Shown in pieces: positions 1 to 13,215 of a stretch of 64,000 bases of DNA. Below the pieces are notes generated by a model that searched no databases, had not been told where the DNA came from, and saw only the letters and a list, made by a program, of their open reading frames with translations. Within the stretch, counting starts at the first letter, position 1. Each line of letters opens with the position of its first letter. Source of the DNA: Centrapalus pauciflorus (Eukaryota > Streptophyta > Magnoliopsida > Asterales > Asteraceae); assembly GCA_020465985.1 (NCBI GenBank), contig JAANYP010000284.1:77501-141500 (forward strand). Direction: 5' to 3'. Made by a program: the position numbers and the translations under genes.

Positions 1-59
1 TACGACATACTAATATCATACATACTACATACATACACTAACAGACAGACTACATACTA

Positions 60-219
60 CAGACAACATACATACATACATACATACATACATACATACA
101 TACTACATACATACATACATACATACATACATACATACATACATACATACATACATACATACATACATACATACATACATACATACATACATACATACAT
201 ACATACATACATACATACA

Positions 220-250
<31 letters not shown>
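60..250. repeat. (CATA)n tetranucleotide microsatellite
   Basis: About 190 bp of CATA/TACA repeats with one break (TACTACATAC near 100). It creates long artificial open frames of Met-Tyr-Val-Cys type on the minus strand, which are not genes. It grades into a short TA tract at its right end. Confidence 0.97.
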
Positions 251-255
<5 letters not shown>

Positions 256-1770
256 CAATTACAAGTAAATAAGATGATATAATTTAGTTCACTCACATGC
301 CTCAATGGCGGTCAATGGCTAAAGAATACGACATGTGGCAGCAAATACGAGCTCATGCGATTCTCTCTCCTTTGCTGCACTGATCTGCATTCATGAACAG
401 TATAGCAAGGCTGAGCAGGGCCAAGTTTTTCCAACATGTCACCAGGAAAAGACCGTCAAATTTCACAAGATGAAATCTATCTTGTGGTTAGTTACTCTAC
501 ACAATCCATATGAATTTATACAGAGAATTATATGTATCTCTTTGATTCCTAAATGAACTTTAAATCACAAACTCATCTCAGATGCCCAATATGACATCTA
601 TTTCAAACACCTAAGACATTAATTATTAAGCAAAAAGATGGCCAATGATGGCTGCTGTTCTGCAAGTATCTTAAGCAGCCGTCATATACCGTCTATGCTT
701 GAATATACACAATGTGACCTTTCAAGCATGCATTCAATATTCAGAGATCAAGGTACAAGTATTCAATGCACGAACAGAGGGGCTACTCCTGACCTGGTTC
801 CTCTTTCCGTTAAGGCTTTAAACTATTTTCCTCCCTGTGAAAAACATCAAAGATACGCAGTCCACACTTATATTGCAATGTTTTACATAAACTAGAAAGC
901 AATTTGATGGAGTCTCAGTTGCTAAAGGCATGGAAAAAGGTGCAAAATGTGTACCTGCGCTATAATAAGAATCTATAAGATAAAAACAAATGAAAATGGA
1001 ACGTATAAGAATAATGAATGGAAGCATTGAATTACTTTCCATAAATAACAATAAATTTAAAGCATCATATCTCCTAGCATTTAAGTTTTTTCTAAAAATA
1101 TTTCAAAATTTAAGTATGCTACTGACTACTCCATGAAAAAAGCAGGAAAAAAGAAATCTACCTCAATTCTTACATGCATACTTAAACTTTACTAATTATT
1201 GGTTACCATTCAAAAACCATAGCATAAACTTTAAATGACATTATATTTCTTGCCGAGTCTCAGTGATGAGTTAGATATTGGTTTTGGTGATGAAATATTC
1301 ATACACGTGACTTTTCTTAATACATTTATCATGTATGTAACAGCCATACTTTTTAAACCAATTCAGTTGTACATCGTAAAAACATTGTTATTAATGTTTA
1401 TAAACCAGGAACCAATAACGTAAAATTAATGGAATTTATATCAACTACGAATACTAAGATTTAGGACATGTTTTGGTACAAACCTTGTTAGGTTATAAGA
1501 TTTGTTTTTTTTTCCTTCAAAAATTATGCTATTAAAACAAATTTTTTTGTTTTGTTAAGAGAGCTTTTGCTTTAATTTGAAAAACAATACTCTAAAAAGA
1601 TAAGCTACTTGAAGTAGTAGCTTCCAAATAGATTAAGATCTTAGTAAAACAAATTTACATTTTACCCTTACTAATTACAAATTAACAACCCTAATTAATG
1701 TGTTCCCATTATATCATATTTTTAAGCTATGAGCTTGTTTGGCAAAACTAGCTAGTATTTGGAGCTTTTA
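251..1770. other. Intergenic sequence, no gene recognised
   Basis: AT-rich sequence with short open frames (for example 335-556 and 638-895 on plus) that show no recognisable domain or supported splice structure. I see no TIRs or RNA genes here. Confidence 0.5.
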
Positions 1771-1773
1771 TTA

Positions 1774-1804
<31 letters not shown>

Positions 1805-1808
<4 letters not shown>

Positions 1809-2057
1809 GGGGTGGGTTCAATGGAAAACCACTATGCACCTGAAAACTATGGAAACCTACACATACCGTCCGATTTGGTGCATTTCATGACAAACGAGGT
1901 GGCATGATCGTAAATAAGGTGATGCATCACGCGGGAAATTTGATGCATCGCGCGGGGAATTTGATGCATTTGTGGACTGTGGTAGTGCAGTGCGGTTTTC
2001 ACAAGTTTGCAGGTGCATTGTGGTTTTCCATTGAACCCCCTTGTATATACCCCTATA
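1805..2057. mobile_element. (TA)n-bounded inverted-repeat element A
   Basis: A short non-coding element lies between an (AC)n/(TA)n tract on the left and a 90-bp (TA)n tract on the right. Its ends are inverted copies: a block of about 29 bp beginning GGGTTCAATGGAAAACCAC near 1812 recurs in reverse complement at about 2007-2036, with one internal difference. The interior repeats 'GATGCATCGCGCGGG'-like units. No protein is encoded. The organisation resembles the microsatellite-targeting Micron class described in rice; the family assignment is inference. Confidence 0.7.
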
Positions 2058-2061
2058 TCTA

Positions 2062-2063
<2 letters not shown>

Positions 2064-2153
<90 letters not shown>
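2064..2153. repeat. (TA)n microsatellite
   Basis: About 90 bp of uninterrupted TA dinucleotide shared by the ends of elements A and B. It produces false Tyr-Ile open frames on both strands. Confidence 0.97.
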
Positions 2154-3883
<1,730 letters not shown>

Positions 3884-4110
3884 TCACATCGTATATTTGG
3901 TATTCCTCTCCTTGTTCCTTCCATCATCAAGGACTCCAATCTCCAAATGGGTAGGTCTCCTTTGAACGAGACCATACCACCTTAATCTTGTTTCTCTCGG
4001 TTTTTCGGTTATCCTTGCGACTCCCACTGAGTTTTGGAAGGTCATATTAGGTATTCTATCTAAAAGTCTTACCACATGTCCAACGTACCATCATCATTCT
4101 TGCTGTTTCA
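3884..4110 (-). pseudogene. Non-LTR retrotransposon (LINE) reverse-transcriptase C-terminal remnant
   Basis: The minus-strand translation contains an RWTCGKT-like block, then after a frame change SVGVARITEKPRETRLRWYG and VQRRP. This matches the C-terminal signature of plant LINE reverse transcriptases as I know it (RWMCG...IGVA.IE.K.RE.RLRWFGHV.RRP). The rest of the element is absent and the frame is interrupted near 4075, so it is a short dead fragment. It would have acted in target-primed reverse transcription. Confidence 0.7.
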
Positions 4111-5036
4111 ATTAGGCGCTATGGTCCTGGTTTGAAACCTCCTAGCTATCATGAGTTATGAGTTCCACTTTTGAAGAAATAAACGACTACACGAATGGGC
4201 TCCTACAAAATCATAGAGAGGAATGGAAGAGGCATGGTTGTTCAATAATGACTGATGCAGACTAATGCCAAAGCAAGAAACATCGTTAATTTTCTTGTTA
4301 ATTCACCAGCTGGAAGAAATTTCATCAAGTTTGATGCTTCTTCATATAAGCATTCCAATGATAAGTTATTTGACTGTTGGAAGCTTTTGTTGTGAAATCA
4401 AAGAAGTCGTGTGATGCAAGTAGTCACTGACAATGGATCTAACTATGTCAAAGTGGGTACTTTACTAATTTATTAGCTGTGTGTTTTATTTTTCATAGTT
4501 TCACACCATTGTATTTGACATTTTGTCTGTATTAAAGTACACGAACACAGGAAGAACGTTGGAAAACAAATGGCACCACCTGTTTTGGACACCATGTGTT
4601 GCACGTTGCATTGATTTGATGCTTGAAGACATTGGAAAGATTCCACAAATTGCAAAAACCTTAGCAAAAGGGATCAACCTAACAAGCTTGGAGGGCATCA
4701 AAAAGTTAAAGTGCCAGTCCTAATGAAAAGAAAATCATAAAGTTCCCTAAACTACATTATAAGCAAATAAAAATTGATATCATAAATTTTATCTAGTAAA
4801 TTACAAAAAACAATCATGTGAATGTATGAATGACACATTCACATAATATTTTATTCATTCACAAAACTTTTTTGTAATTTTATTTGATAAAAACTTGTGA
4901 AACAAAATTATATACATTGGTATTGTTATTTTATACATTATTATGTAAAAATAATTGTTTGGAGTGGTACTTCCGGTACAATGCAAAAGATGTACTCATT
5001 CGATGTTAATTCTCTATTCTATATATATATATATAG

Positions 5037-5455
5037 ACAGAGAGTGTGAGAGAACATGGTTCATTTGAGTACCTAAAAAATACAGAGTACTGCGCGGACC
5101 TGTGAACACACGGGATTCAGATGTGAACATGTTGCAAAAAAAGTTTTGTTTAAACTTTTTCTCATATTCACGTAGATACAAATAATATAACACTATATGT
5201 AAAAAAATTACACACTTTCACACCTTCTAGCATCTTAAAAGTCATATAAACGTGAAAATTTCAATGTGAACGTACGTTCACAACAGTACCGTTCATGTGA
5301 ACATGCACGTTTCACATAGTTATAGTGTGTGTTTATGTGTTATTTTTTTGCTAGTATTGTATTGTTAATTTAAACATTATTATGAAAATAAATTTCAAAA
5401 AAAATTAGTCTTAAACGAGAGATACCTACGGTACTCCGCAAAACTAGTGGTACTC

Positions 5456-5457
<2 letters not shown>
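5037..5457. mobile_element. (TA)n-bounded element E
   Basis: About 420 bp lies between a short TA tract ending near 5036 and a long one starting at 5461. The ends share GAGTACC/CGGAGTAC-type palindromic motifs in opposite orientation, but the TIR is less clean than in elements A-D. The interior has repeated GTTCAC/GTGAAC words. No coding sequence. Confidence 0.45.

Positions 5458-5460
<3 letters not shown>

Positions 5461-5549
<89 letters not shown>
5461..5549. repeat. (TA)n microsatellite
   Basis: About 89 bp of pure TA dinucleotide between elements E and C. Confidence 0.97.
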
Positions 5550-5551
<2 letters not shown>

Positions 5552-5966
5552 ATTGGGTTCACATGAGAACCCCTCTATTTCGTGAGAACGTGAGAACCAC
5601 TATAAAATTTGTGCATCCACTCAATAAAATTGTGCATTTGATACTAAAATTAAATATTTTCGATAAATTTATGCATTTCATGTAAAAATTTACGCATCTC
5701 ATGCTATAATTTATCCATTTTATGTACGAATTGTGCATTTAAAAAAAATGTGCATTTGATGTTCAAATTTGTGCATTTAGTTTATAATTTTTTAATATAA
5801 TTTTTGAATGTAATTTTAGTGTTAGATTATGATATTTATTGATATTCAAAACTAATATGGTTTTAAGTAAAACTTTTAACTTTTAAATTTGTGCATTTGA
5901 TGTACAAATTTGTGCATTTTGGAGTGGTTCTCACGGTAAGGAGGGTTCTTACAGGAACCCAACCCT
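5547..5966. mobile_element. (TA)n-bounded inverted-repeat element C
   Basis: The left end is ATAGGATTGGGTTCACATGA followed by GAACCC. The right end in reverse complement is ATAGGGTTGGGTTCCTGTAA followed by GAACCC. The TIR is therefore about 27 bp and imperfect. The interior is AT-rich with many TGTGCATTT words. It is followed by a (TG)n tract. There is no open frame of note. Confidence 0.72.
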
Positions 5967-7219
5967 ATGTGTGTGTGTGTGTGTATAATCTACATTTTAT
6001 TTTGTTACATGTTAATATATTATGATATTTTTTTTTTTGAAAGACAAATATATTCATCACCAAAACGCCAACAAAAGGAGGTTCTGAGAAGGAACAACCC
6101 AAAGCAAAGCTTATAAGTGTATGTATATATATATGATCAGATGAGAAATTATATATTTGTGAAAAATGTATAATCAAAAGAACATATATGTTAAATAAAA
6201 GAGTTATTGTGTGTGTGTGTGAAGCGATGGATAGTGTGGAGGAGGCAATGGAAGGTTTAAGCAAAATGAAAGTAAATAGATAGAAATTTGTCAAATTATT
6301 GATCGCCAATGGGATTTTCAGCTTCACCGCCTGGTCACTTCTTAAACCTGTCTTATGGAGTTTGATGATGAGGTGACTAGGGGTTTCTATAAGTGTGTGA
6401 CCCGGTTTGTTCATATTGTTGATGATCAAGACAAAATAATTAGCGAGTTACACAACTACAAAAAAGTTGAAGGCCTTTTTTGAGGATCCAACGGCCATAA
6501 GATCAAGGAGTACTAAATCTCCAGGTGAATTTTTAATTTATTCACAAATCATAAGTCATCAGTTCCTTTTCTTAATTTCTTCTTTTAACTTAAATTATTT
6601 ACTTTTTGGTTAGCTGAATGGTGCACTTTGTTTGGGACAGCGACCTCAAATCTTCAACAGTTGGCTAGTAAAATTTTGAGTTTAATATGTAGCTCATGTG
6701 GGTGTGACAGAAATAGTAGTGTCTTGGAACAGGTATCAAGTATCAACCTTAGGTTTAATTCAACAGATTATGAAACTTATAAATTATAATAATCTATAAA
6801 CTTTAAGTTGACATTTTTTAGATGCACATAAAGAAAAGAAATAAAGGATAAACGACTTGGTCTTTGTGAAGTACAATCAGAAGTTAAAAGGCTCGATATG
6901 ACAATCGAATGTCATAGATCCGATTTGCTTGGACGATATCAATAATAGTAATGAATGGCTTACGAGAGGAAATAAAGAATGGGAGCTCGTGTTTGATGAG
7001 GAAGATGGCCCCCGTTGGGGCGATTGTTGCAATAGCATCCTGTGTGAATGGGTCGATGCAATACACAAGGAGCAAAAGCAATGCATCTTCAAGTATGACT
7101 AGGATCGTGCACATAGATGAATCGGATGATGAACTTGTTGATGAAGACGACATTGTGGACATAGGAAATGATAGGGGAGAGTAGGAACCAACAATTTAGT
7201 GGATAGTGACCAAGACTAA

Positions 7220-7445
7220 GGCGCCGTTTGGTTTGAAGGATTTTATCAACTCATTTAGGATTTGGATTTAGAAATACTTCATCGTCATGTTGGGATAAAA
7301 AAAACTAAAAGAAAGGATTTAGCTCATTTAGGATTTCATATTCCCCACTTCTCTACCTTTCATAATGCATCCATCCCCTTAAATATTTTAAAATCCTATC
7401 ATTTTAGAATCCATCATTTTAAATCCATGCAATCCAAACAGCACC
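7220..7445. mobile_element. Tourist-like MITE (PIF/Harbinger type), older copy
   Basis: The left end is GGCGCCGTTTGGTTTG and the right end in reverse complement is GGTGCTGTTTGGATTG. The flanks are TAA on the left and TAT on the right, so the 3-bp target duplication is imperfect or mutated. The internal sequence has repeated ATTTTAGGATTT-like words and encodes nothing. Confidence 0.6.
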
Positions 7446-7937
7446 TATGCTTTTAACTTTAACCTTTTTACCTCGTTTAGTATTACTTTTTTGGTATATC
7501 GCATGTGCGGTTAAAACACTTACGATTTAAAGCATAATTAGCACATATATTATTATATCTTCGTTATTATGCATTTCTCTTATGATCAATGTTAAGCTAT
7601 GCAATTTACATCATTTCCTTTTTTTTGGATTTACTTCACTCGGGCCCTTGGCTTTTTGCGCCTCTCGACTTAGTCCCTAATCATCGAATGCTTATTTTCA
7701 TTGGTTTAAAGCTTGTGTATATAAGAGCTTATTTTCAATGGTGCTCAAAAAATCTCTTCCCTATATGTATATATAAACGCCAAGTTAGTTTATCGAAAGG
7801 CATTTATGTAATTTCATGTGTCATAAGCTCTGCTAGTTTTAAAAGCTACTTTGAAGTATTATATTTTTTAGCTCTAGAAAAAATTCTCTCAAACGCAACC
7901 TATGGATTAAAGGAGTTGGAGCTTGTGAAAACCTTAA

Positions 7938-8238
7938 GGGGGCGTTTGGTTCGCAGATTTTTTTCTTTGGGATTTGCATTTTGTCAAAGGATTTGCATTA
8001 TGCAGCATTTGCATTTGTAAAGATTTTGTCAAAGAATCTACATCATTTGTTAATCTAAAAAATGCAACGCAACTGGAATTTAAAATCCTAGGAGGAGGCT
8101 GGGTTTTTAAATAACAAAGAAGGAAGGGATTTCAGAAATCCTAAGATTTTAAATCCTTACTGAAATCTGCGAACCAAACACAGGATTTTAAATGCAAATC
8201 CCAAGAAATCCCAGGAAATCCGCGAACCAAACGCCCCC
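7938..8238. mobile_element. Tourist-like MITE (PIF/Harbinger type)
   Basis: A 301-bp element with TIRs GGGGGCGTTTGGTTCGCAGA (left) and GGGGGCGTTTGGTTCGCGGA (right, reverse complement), flanked by an exact TAA on both sides (7935-7937 and 8239-8241). The TAA duplication and GGG...GTTTGGTT ends are typical of PIF/Harbinger-derived MITEs. It is non-coding and would depend on a transposase supplied elsewhere. Confidence 0.85.
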
Positions 8239-8241
8239 TAA

Positions 8242-9971
8242 GCTTAATGTGACGGACCCGTAGGCGCCGTGTCCCTGCCTCAGCAAGGGCTAGCCTTCTG
8301 TTTTGCATATAATAGAGGCATGTTGGTTTCGTCCAGCTATGGGTTCATCGAGAGAAGAACCGCAAGTCCCAAGACTGACTAGGAACGACTGCTTCACCCC
8401 CTTGGAGGAGTCCATCACCCTCTCTGGCGACTTATAGTTCCAGCATGCAACCAACACAACTCTTTGCCATGGTTCATTACTCTCTCTGATAACCATTAAT
8501 TGTGGTGTCATGTCTCTACACTGCATTGTTTTCGTCGCCCTCCCTTTGTCGCCAATGCCCTAGTTATCTAGTTGATAGTGCCCTCATTATATCCCGTCAA
8601 TGAGAGGGGAAAATCGAAAGAAACTATATTTGGCTGCCCCCTCATTATATTTGGCTCATCACCCCTCCGTCGTTGTTTTGTTCATTACAAGTTCAATTAC
8701 TCTTCGTCATCCTCGATTCTCCAAGAGGTATAGTTCATTACCCGTTTGATTGTTCTTTGTTGTTGATCTCCAACCGATTTCGTTCATCACCCGCTCGATT
8801 GATTTAATTTCAATTTTGTTGTCATCGATTCAGAGCTCAAAATAATTGAATCAAACAAATCTGATTAGAGTTTTTATAGATCTATTCGTGTTCTTGTTTT
8901 TACAGATCTAATTAGGGCTTTATTTTTTGCTTCAAACAATTTCATTAGACCAATTAGGGTTTTAATCCTCGATGAGGGTTCTTTGTTTCTGGTTCTTGTA
9001 TTACAGAGCTTATAAAGTTCCTTGTTTTTGATTTTGTGAAGATTCTTGGTTCTCTTTTTTGTGTCAAATATTAATTCAAAATCACTTCGTTTGATTCGTT
9101 CAGACCATTTTAATAATCGAAAGGCTCTTTTTCGTATTCTTTGACTCATTTGTTTTGCAAGTTTCCTACAAACAGAGTTCCGTCGAAGTTGGTGTGTATC
9201 AACGAAGTTCCATGGGTTACACGTTACCTTTTCTATAGTTTAGGTAAAAAAAATGTGGACTAAAATCATAAATGAACATTGAGTAACCAAACAGATAAAA
9301 GCGAAAAAAACATTGATGGTTTTTTTCAATATAAATTCATTTTATTTTTAGCAATCCATAAACATTATATAAAAGAAAGCGGTGTAAATCATAATTGTGA
9401 CTATGCCTGTAAATTTGTAATGCATGAATTATACCTAAAACGAAGCGACTTGGTACCCTAATTCATACATGCGTGTGACTATGCCTGTAAATTTGTAATG
9501 CATGAATTATGGACTACCTAAAGCTTGTTCGAGTCAACAGGAGAAGCAACCCAAATTCAATGCAATTGACTAGCCCCACCACAGCCCCCCTCCCTCTCTA
9601 AATTACTTTTTGTGCACTAGGTGTTCCTCATTCTTGGAATCGACACTTAGTTTGTAGCTTGATTCCCAAGATCATTGATTTACGGCTCATGTATGTGTCC
9701 TTCCTTTTTTTTATCTTGCCTCAAGATTGTATGAGCCTTGAAGCAATAATGTGAGTCGTGTAATGACATAACAAATTGCATAGCCTTTTCCTTGTTCTAT
9801 AGCATTGCAAACTCTTTCATTGTCATGATTGCATAAACCTCGATTAAAAGGACCTATAATACTTTCATTAACATCAGTGACATAAAAAAGAATAGTCTCA
9901 TTGCCTGTCTTTTACTTCTTACCTAATTGCATAAACCTTCATAAAACATTAGGCAAAGGACATGTTATGAG
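8242..9971. other. Intergenic sequence with a 37-bp direct repeat
   Basis: No gene recognised. Lysine-rich open frames on minus (8874-9149) look like AT-biased noise. A perfect 37-bp direct repeat beginning TGTGACTATGCCTGTAAATT lies at 9396-9432 and 9474-9510, 41 bp apart. Confidence 0.5.
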
Positions 9972-10209
9972 TAGGGGTGTAAGAAAACTGAGTTACTTGT
10001 GGCTCGAGTTCGACTCGTTAAAAGCTCAGGTTAAAAAAGCTCAAGCTCTAGTAATTAAGCTTGTGAGCTTAAACAAGCATTAATAGTCTTATGTAAGATA
10101 AATATACTATAATATTTATTAAGAGATGTAGATATATAATATATAATCGATTAAACAAATATTATATAACATACGATAAATTTTTATGATAAAAACATTG
10201 AATTATGTG

Positions 10210-10265
<56 letters not shown>

Positions 10266-11370
10266 TCAGGTTCTATGGGGAACCTGTATGCATCGTACAA
10301 CTAAAGAACCATCTGATAGCCATTGGATCAAGATCATCTCGTGATGCAACATGCATGTGTATCTGTTGATGCAACATCTCAGATACATCTACCGAAGGGT
10401 AATTTTGTAAAAATATATATATCTGGATTTATCAATTTTAATTTTATATTAATTGAATATTCCATCAATTATTAAATAATAAAATCTATAGAAATTTAAC
10501 TAATACAATTCCAAATTTAACAAAAACTATAATTCAAAAAACATGGTGAAGATGTCAATGCATCGTTCATTCAAAAATTATACATATTCAAAAATTAAAA
10601 ACAAAATTCATGAACTAATCGATAACACGATGCACAGTCGATAACACGATGCACAATGGATCTTCGTGTTCATCATCTTCATGTTGGTTCATCCTTTATG
10701 TTCATCATCTTCGAGGATAACATGATGCATCATTAATGTTCATAAGTCATCATCTTCGTGTTCAATGTGTCCATCAATCCATCATCGTGATGCATCGTGA
10801 TGTTCATCTAGCGGTGGCCGACCGAGAGAGAAGGGGTGGCCGAGAGAAAGAAAGTGTTCATCATTCATCATAATCTTCTTCACCCTTTATCATCTTCGTG
10901 TTCATTACACGATGCACAACGATGGTGGATGGTGGATAACGACGACAGTAGTGGGGTCTAGCGGTGGTCGGCCGAGAGAGAGGGAGGGTGGCCAATGGAA
11001 AGAGAGATGGGAGGTCGGCCGAGAGAGGTGGTGGGTGATGGCCGAGATAGATGGAGTAGTCGATAGTGATGCATGGCAACAGTGGGTGGTGGATAGTGAC
11101 TGTGGTGCTAGGTCTCGTGGTGGCGGTTCTCTTGTGAGGGAGACCGGCCATGGAGGATAAAGGGAGTGAAAGAGAAAGAAGAGTGATTTAAGGACATGTG
11201 GTTAGTTATTGATTTAGTTTCCTAAATTATTGATAATTATTAAATTAAATTAAAATCTTATATTTAAAAAGATATTTTAGACATTCCCAAAATGCCCTTT
11301 GTGCACCCTTATTAAATACGTAATGCATTTTTTGTTCCTGTGGTTCACTAATGCATCGAGGTTCCCTCAA

Positions 11371-11447
<77 letters not shown>

Positions 11448-11508
11448 CAAACTGAGCTTGACCTTTTGGCATAAAAGGCAAAATGAGCCAAGCTCATGCC
11501 CAAACCTA
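9972..11508. mobile_element. hAT-type MITE interrupted by a (TA)n-bounded element
   Basis: The element begins TAGGGGTGTAAG and ends CCCAAACCTA. It is flanked by an exact 8-bp duplication GTTATGAG (9964-9971 and 11509-11516), the size expected for hAT elements. The start resembles the hAT MITE at 57660 (TAGGGGTGTAAA). Most of the interior is a second element (D) with its TA tracts, so the original MITE was only a few hundred bases long. Confidence 0.75.
10260..11375. mobile_element. (TA)n-bounded element D, same family as B, with a GC-rich core
   Basis: It is bounded by TA tracts (about 10218-10262 and from 11373). The left end GGTCAGGTTCTATGGGGAAC and the right end, in reverse complement AGATTGAGGGAACCTCGATG, are diverged inverted copies. 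The left phrase GCCATTGGATCAAGATCATC and the right phrase CCCTTTGTGCACCCTT match element B in position. The core (about 10800-11160) is unusually GC-rich, built of GTGGCCGACCGAGAGAG and GTGGTGGAT words. Its open frames on both strands show no recognisable domain; it may be captured sequence. Confidence 0.65.
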
Positions 11509-11549
11509 GTTATGAGTCGCTGACCTCTAACAATGGTGTAAGAGTTGTG

Positions 11550-11609
<60 letters not shown>

Positions 11610-11714
11610 CAAACTGAGCTTGACCTTTTGGCATAAAAGGCAAAATGAGCCAAGCTCATGCCCAAACCTAGTTATGAGTCGCTGACCTCTAACAATGGTG
11701 TAAGAGTTGTGTAA
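11391..11714. repeat. Tandem duplication of a 162-bp unit
   Basis: Copy 1 (11391-11552) and copy 2 (11553-11714) each consist of about 56 bp of TA repeat plus 106 bp of identical unique sequence starting ACAAACTGAGCTTGACC and ending GAGTTGTGTAA. I see no difference between the unique parts. The unit includes the right end of the hAT MITE and its target duplication, so duplication followed the MITE insertion. Confidence 0.95.
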
Positions 11715-11716
11715 CC

Positions 11717-13215
11717 AATATGATATTGCATTAGTCTTATCCTATGTATCTTTTTCTCGCTAGCTCTTCCGTTGTTGCAATTACAATGAGAATTGCATAT
11801 GTGGGCAGTAGTCTTCAAGAGCATCAACTCCATCCAACAAACATTCAGCCTCTGGTAAAAATTCAAATAAAAGAATCATGTTGAACCAGCACGTTGATAT
11901 TATGCTCCGATGAGAATACTACATGACCATATCCATTGCTAATAATCTCTTGAATCACTCATTTTAAATTGATGCAGTTGTGATCAAGAATCTTAAACCA
12001 TTACCGAAGTCTATTACTAGATTGGAAATCCAATATATAATCATACCATTTACACTATTTCAATAAGATCCAGGATCTAGAAAACGGCCATGAAGAATAG
12101 TTATATGTGCCTTTCAGTTTTTGCAATATCAGAATTATCACTGGATGAACATTATTACTGCATGAAGATGTGATGTCAATGAAATGATAACCATCTGGTG
12201 AGATTGGACTGGGGTTGAGTATCTGACTCATCTGACAATGAAGGGATTTACTGGTGAAACCATAACTATAGCTGAAGAACAAAGCTTAAACAAATTAAAC
12301 TGAAGACCTGAACAGGGACTGAATTATGTATAAAGGAAATAAAGATAAGAGTATTAGAGTGTTTCTCAATAATATTCTCTACAAATACATCCCACATGCT
12401 AGCATGTTTGAAAGAGAACTAATTTCTTCATAGAATTGGAATGGCGATGATGATCATGACGACGACGACAATGATGATGATAAAAAAGACGTTCATCATT
12501 TAAGAAATCGTAAGTCCTGATCAAGTGCAGAACTGAAAACACTTGCTCAAACATGAACTTGTCATGTTTAGAAGATCTTGATGTCAAAACCAATGTCATG
12601 TTATGATCTTCAATTGCTTTCCCTTCAATATGATAGAGATTGGTTAGGTGTTCTTAGTTTAAGAGAGTTGTAAGAAACTATTTTATATTGTTAGTCTCTA
12701 TTTTCATTATAGTTGATTCGAGAGAGTACCTCTAAATTCTATTTGCAATCAACATTCCAAATTCATTTCAATTTAAACCATTACCAAAACCAACATGCTT
12801 TGGTTATAATTAGCAAGTGTGCTTGAACCATAAAAGAGCTACTCCCAAGTCTCAACCCAACCCTACGAAGACAACATTGTCCATAATGGGCATTAATTAC
12901 CAAGCTTACCACTTCAGAATGGCCAAAAGAAAATCGATTTGCGAGAAATGTATATCACATAATACACAATCCTCGTGAACTAAAGATCAAAATTAAGGAA
13001 ATTAAGCAAGTTCCACTTGTTACTAAATAGTGCTCAAAACCTTGTAGGACAGGTTTGACATGAAGATGTTCATATACTGTTTAGAGTACCATCTGGAAAC
13101 ACCACTTGAAAATTTGAAAGTTGAAACTACCACGTTCTTCCAAACCCACTAAAAGGAAGACCACCAAATAGACTTACACGATGGATGGTGAAGCGGCATT
13201 CATTGTACAAATATT
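11717..13215. other. Region downstream of the CCCH gene, nothing recognised
   Basis: AT-rich sequence 3' of the minus-strand CCCH zinc-finger gene. Open frames at 12055-12282 and 12399-12599 (minus) have no recognisable domain. The part nearest 13215 presumably contains the gene's 3' UTR. Confidence 0.5.

Larger units (their letters stand above)
4190..7195 (+). pseudogene. Decayed hAT-superfamily transposase (DUF659 and dimerisation regions), interrupted
   Basis: Three collinear fragments on the plus strand add up to a hAT transposase. At 4190-4460 the frame reads through VVTDNGSNYV; at 4523-4725 it reads HLFWTPCVARCIDLMLEDIG. Both belong to the DUF659/RNase-H-like region. At about 6340-6525 it reads FYKCVTRF...FEDPTAIRSRSTKSPG. 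At 6606-7180 it reads SLICSSCGCDRNSSVLEQ, then LNDLVFVKYN and DPICLDDINNSNEWL, which is the hAT C-terminal dimerisation domain. Stops, frameshifts and intron-like gaps break all pieces. Two (TA)n-bounded elements (about 5037-5966) sit between the halves and probably split the gene. No functional product is expected. Confidence 0.8.

Noticed and set aside
60..250. CRISPR-like array
   Set aside because: The repeat is a simple tetranucleotide with no spacers, and the sequence is clearly plant nuclear DNA.
50..305. Met-Tyr-Val-Cys repeat open frames on minus
   Set aside because: They are translations of the CATA microsatellite, with no gene context.
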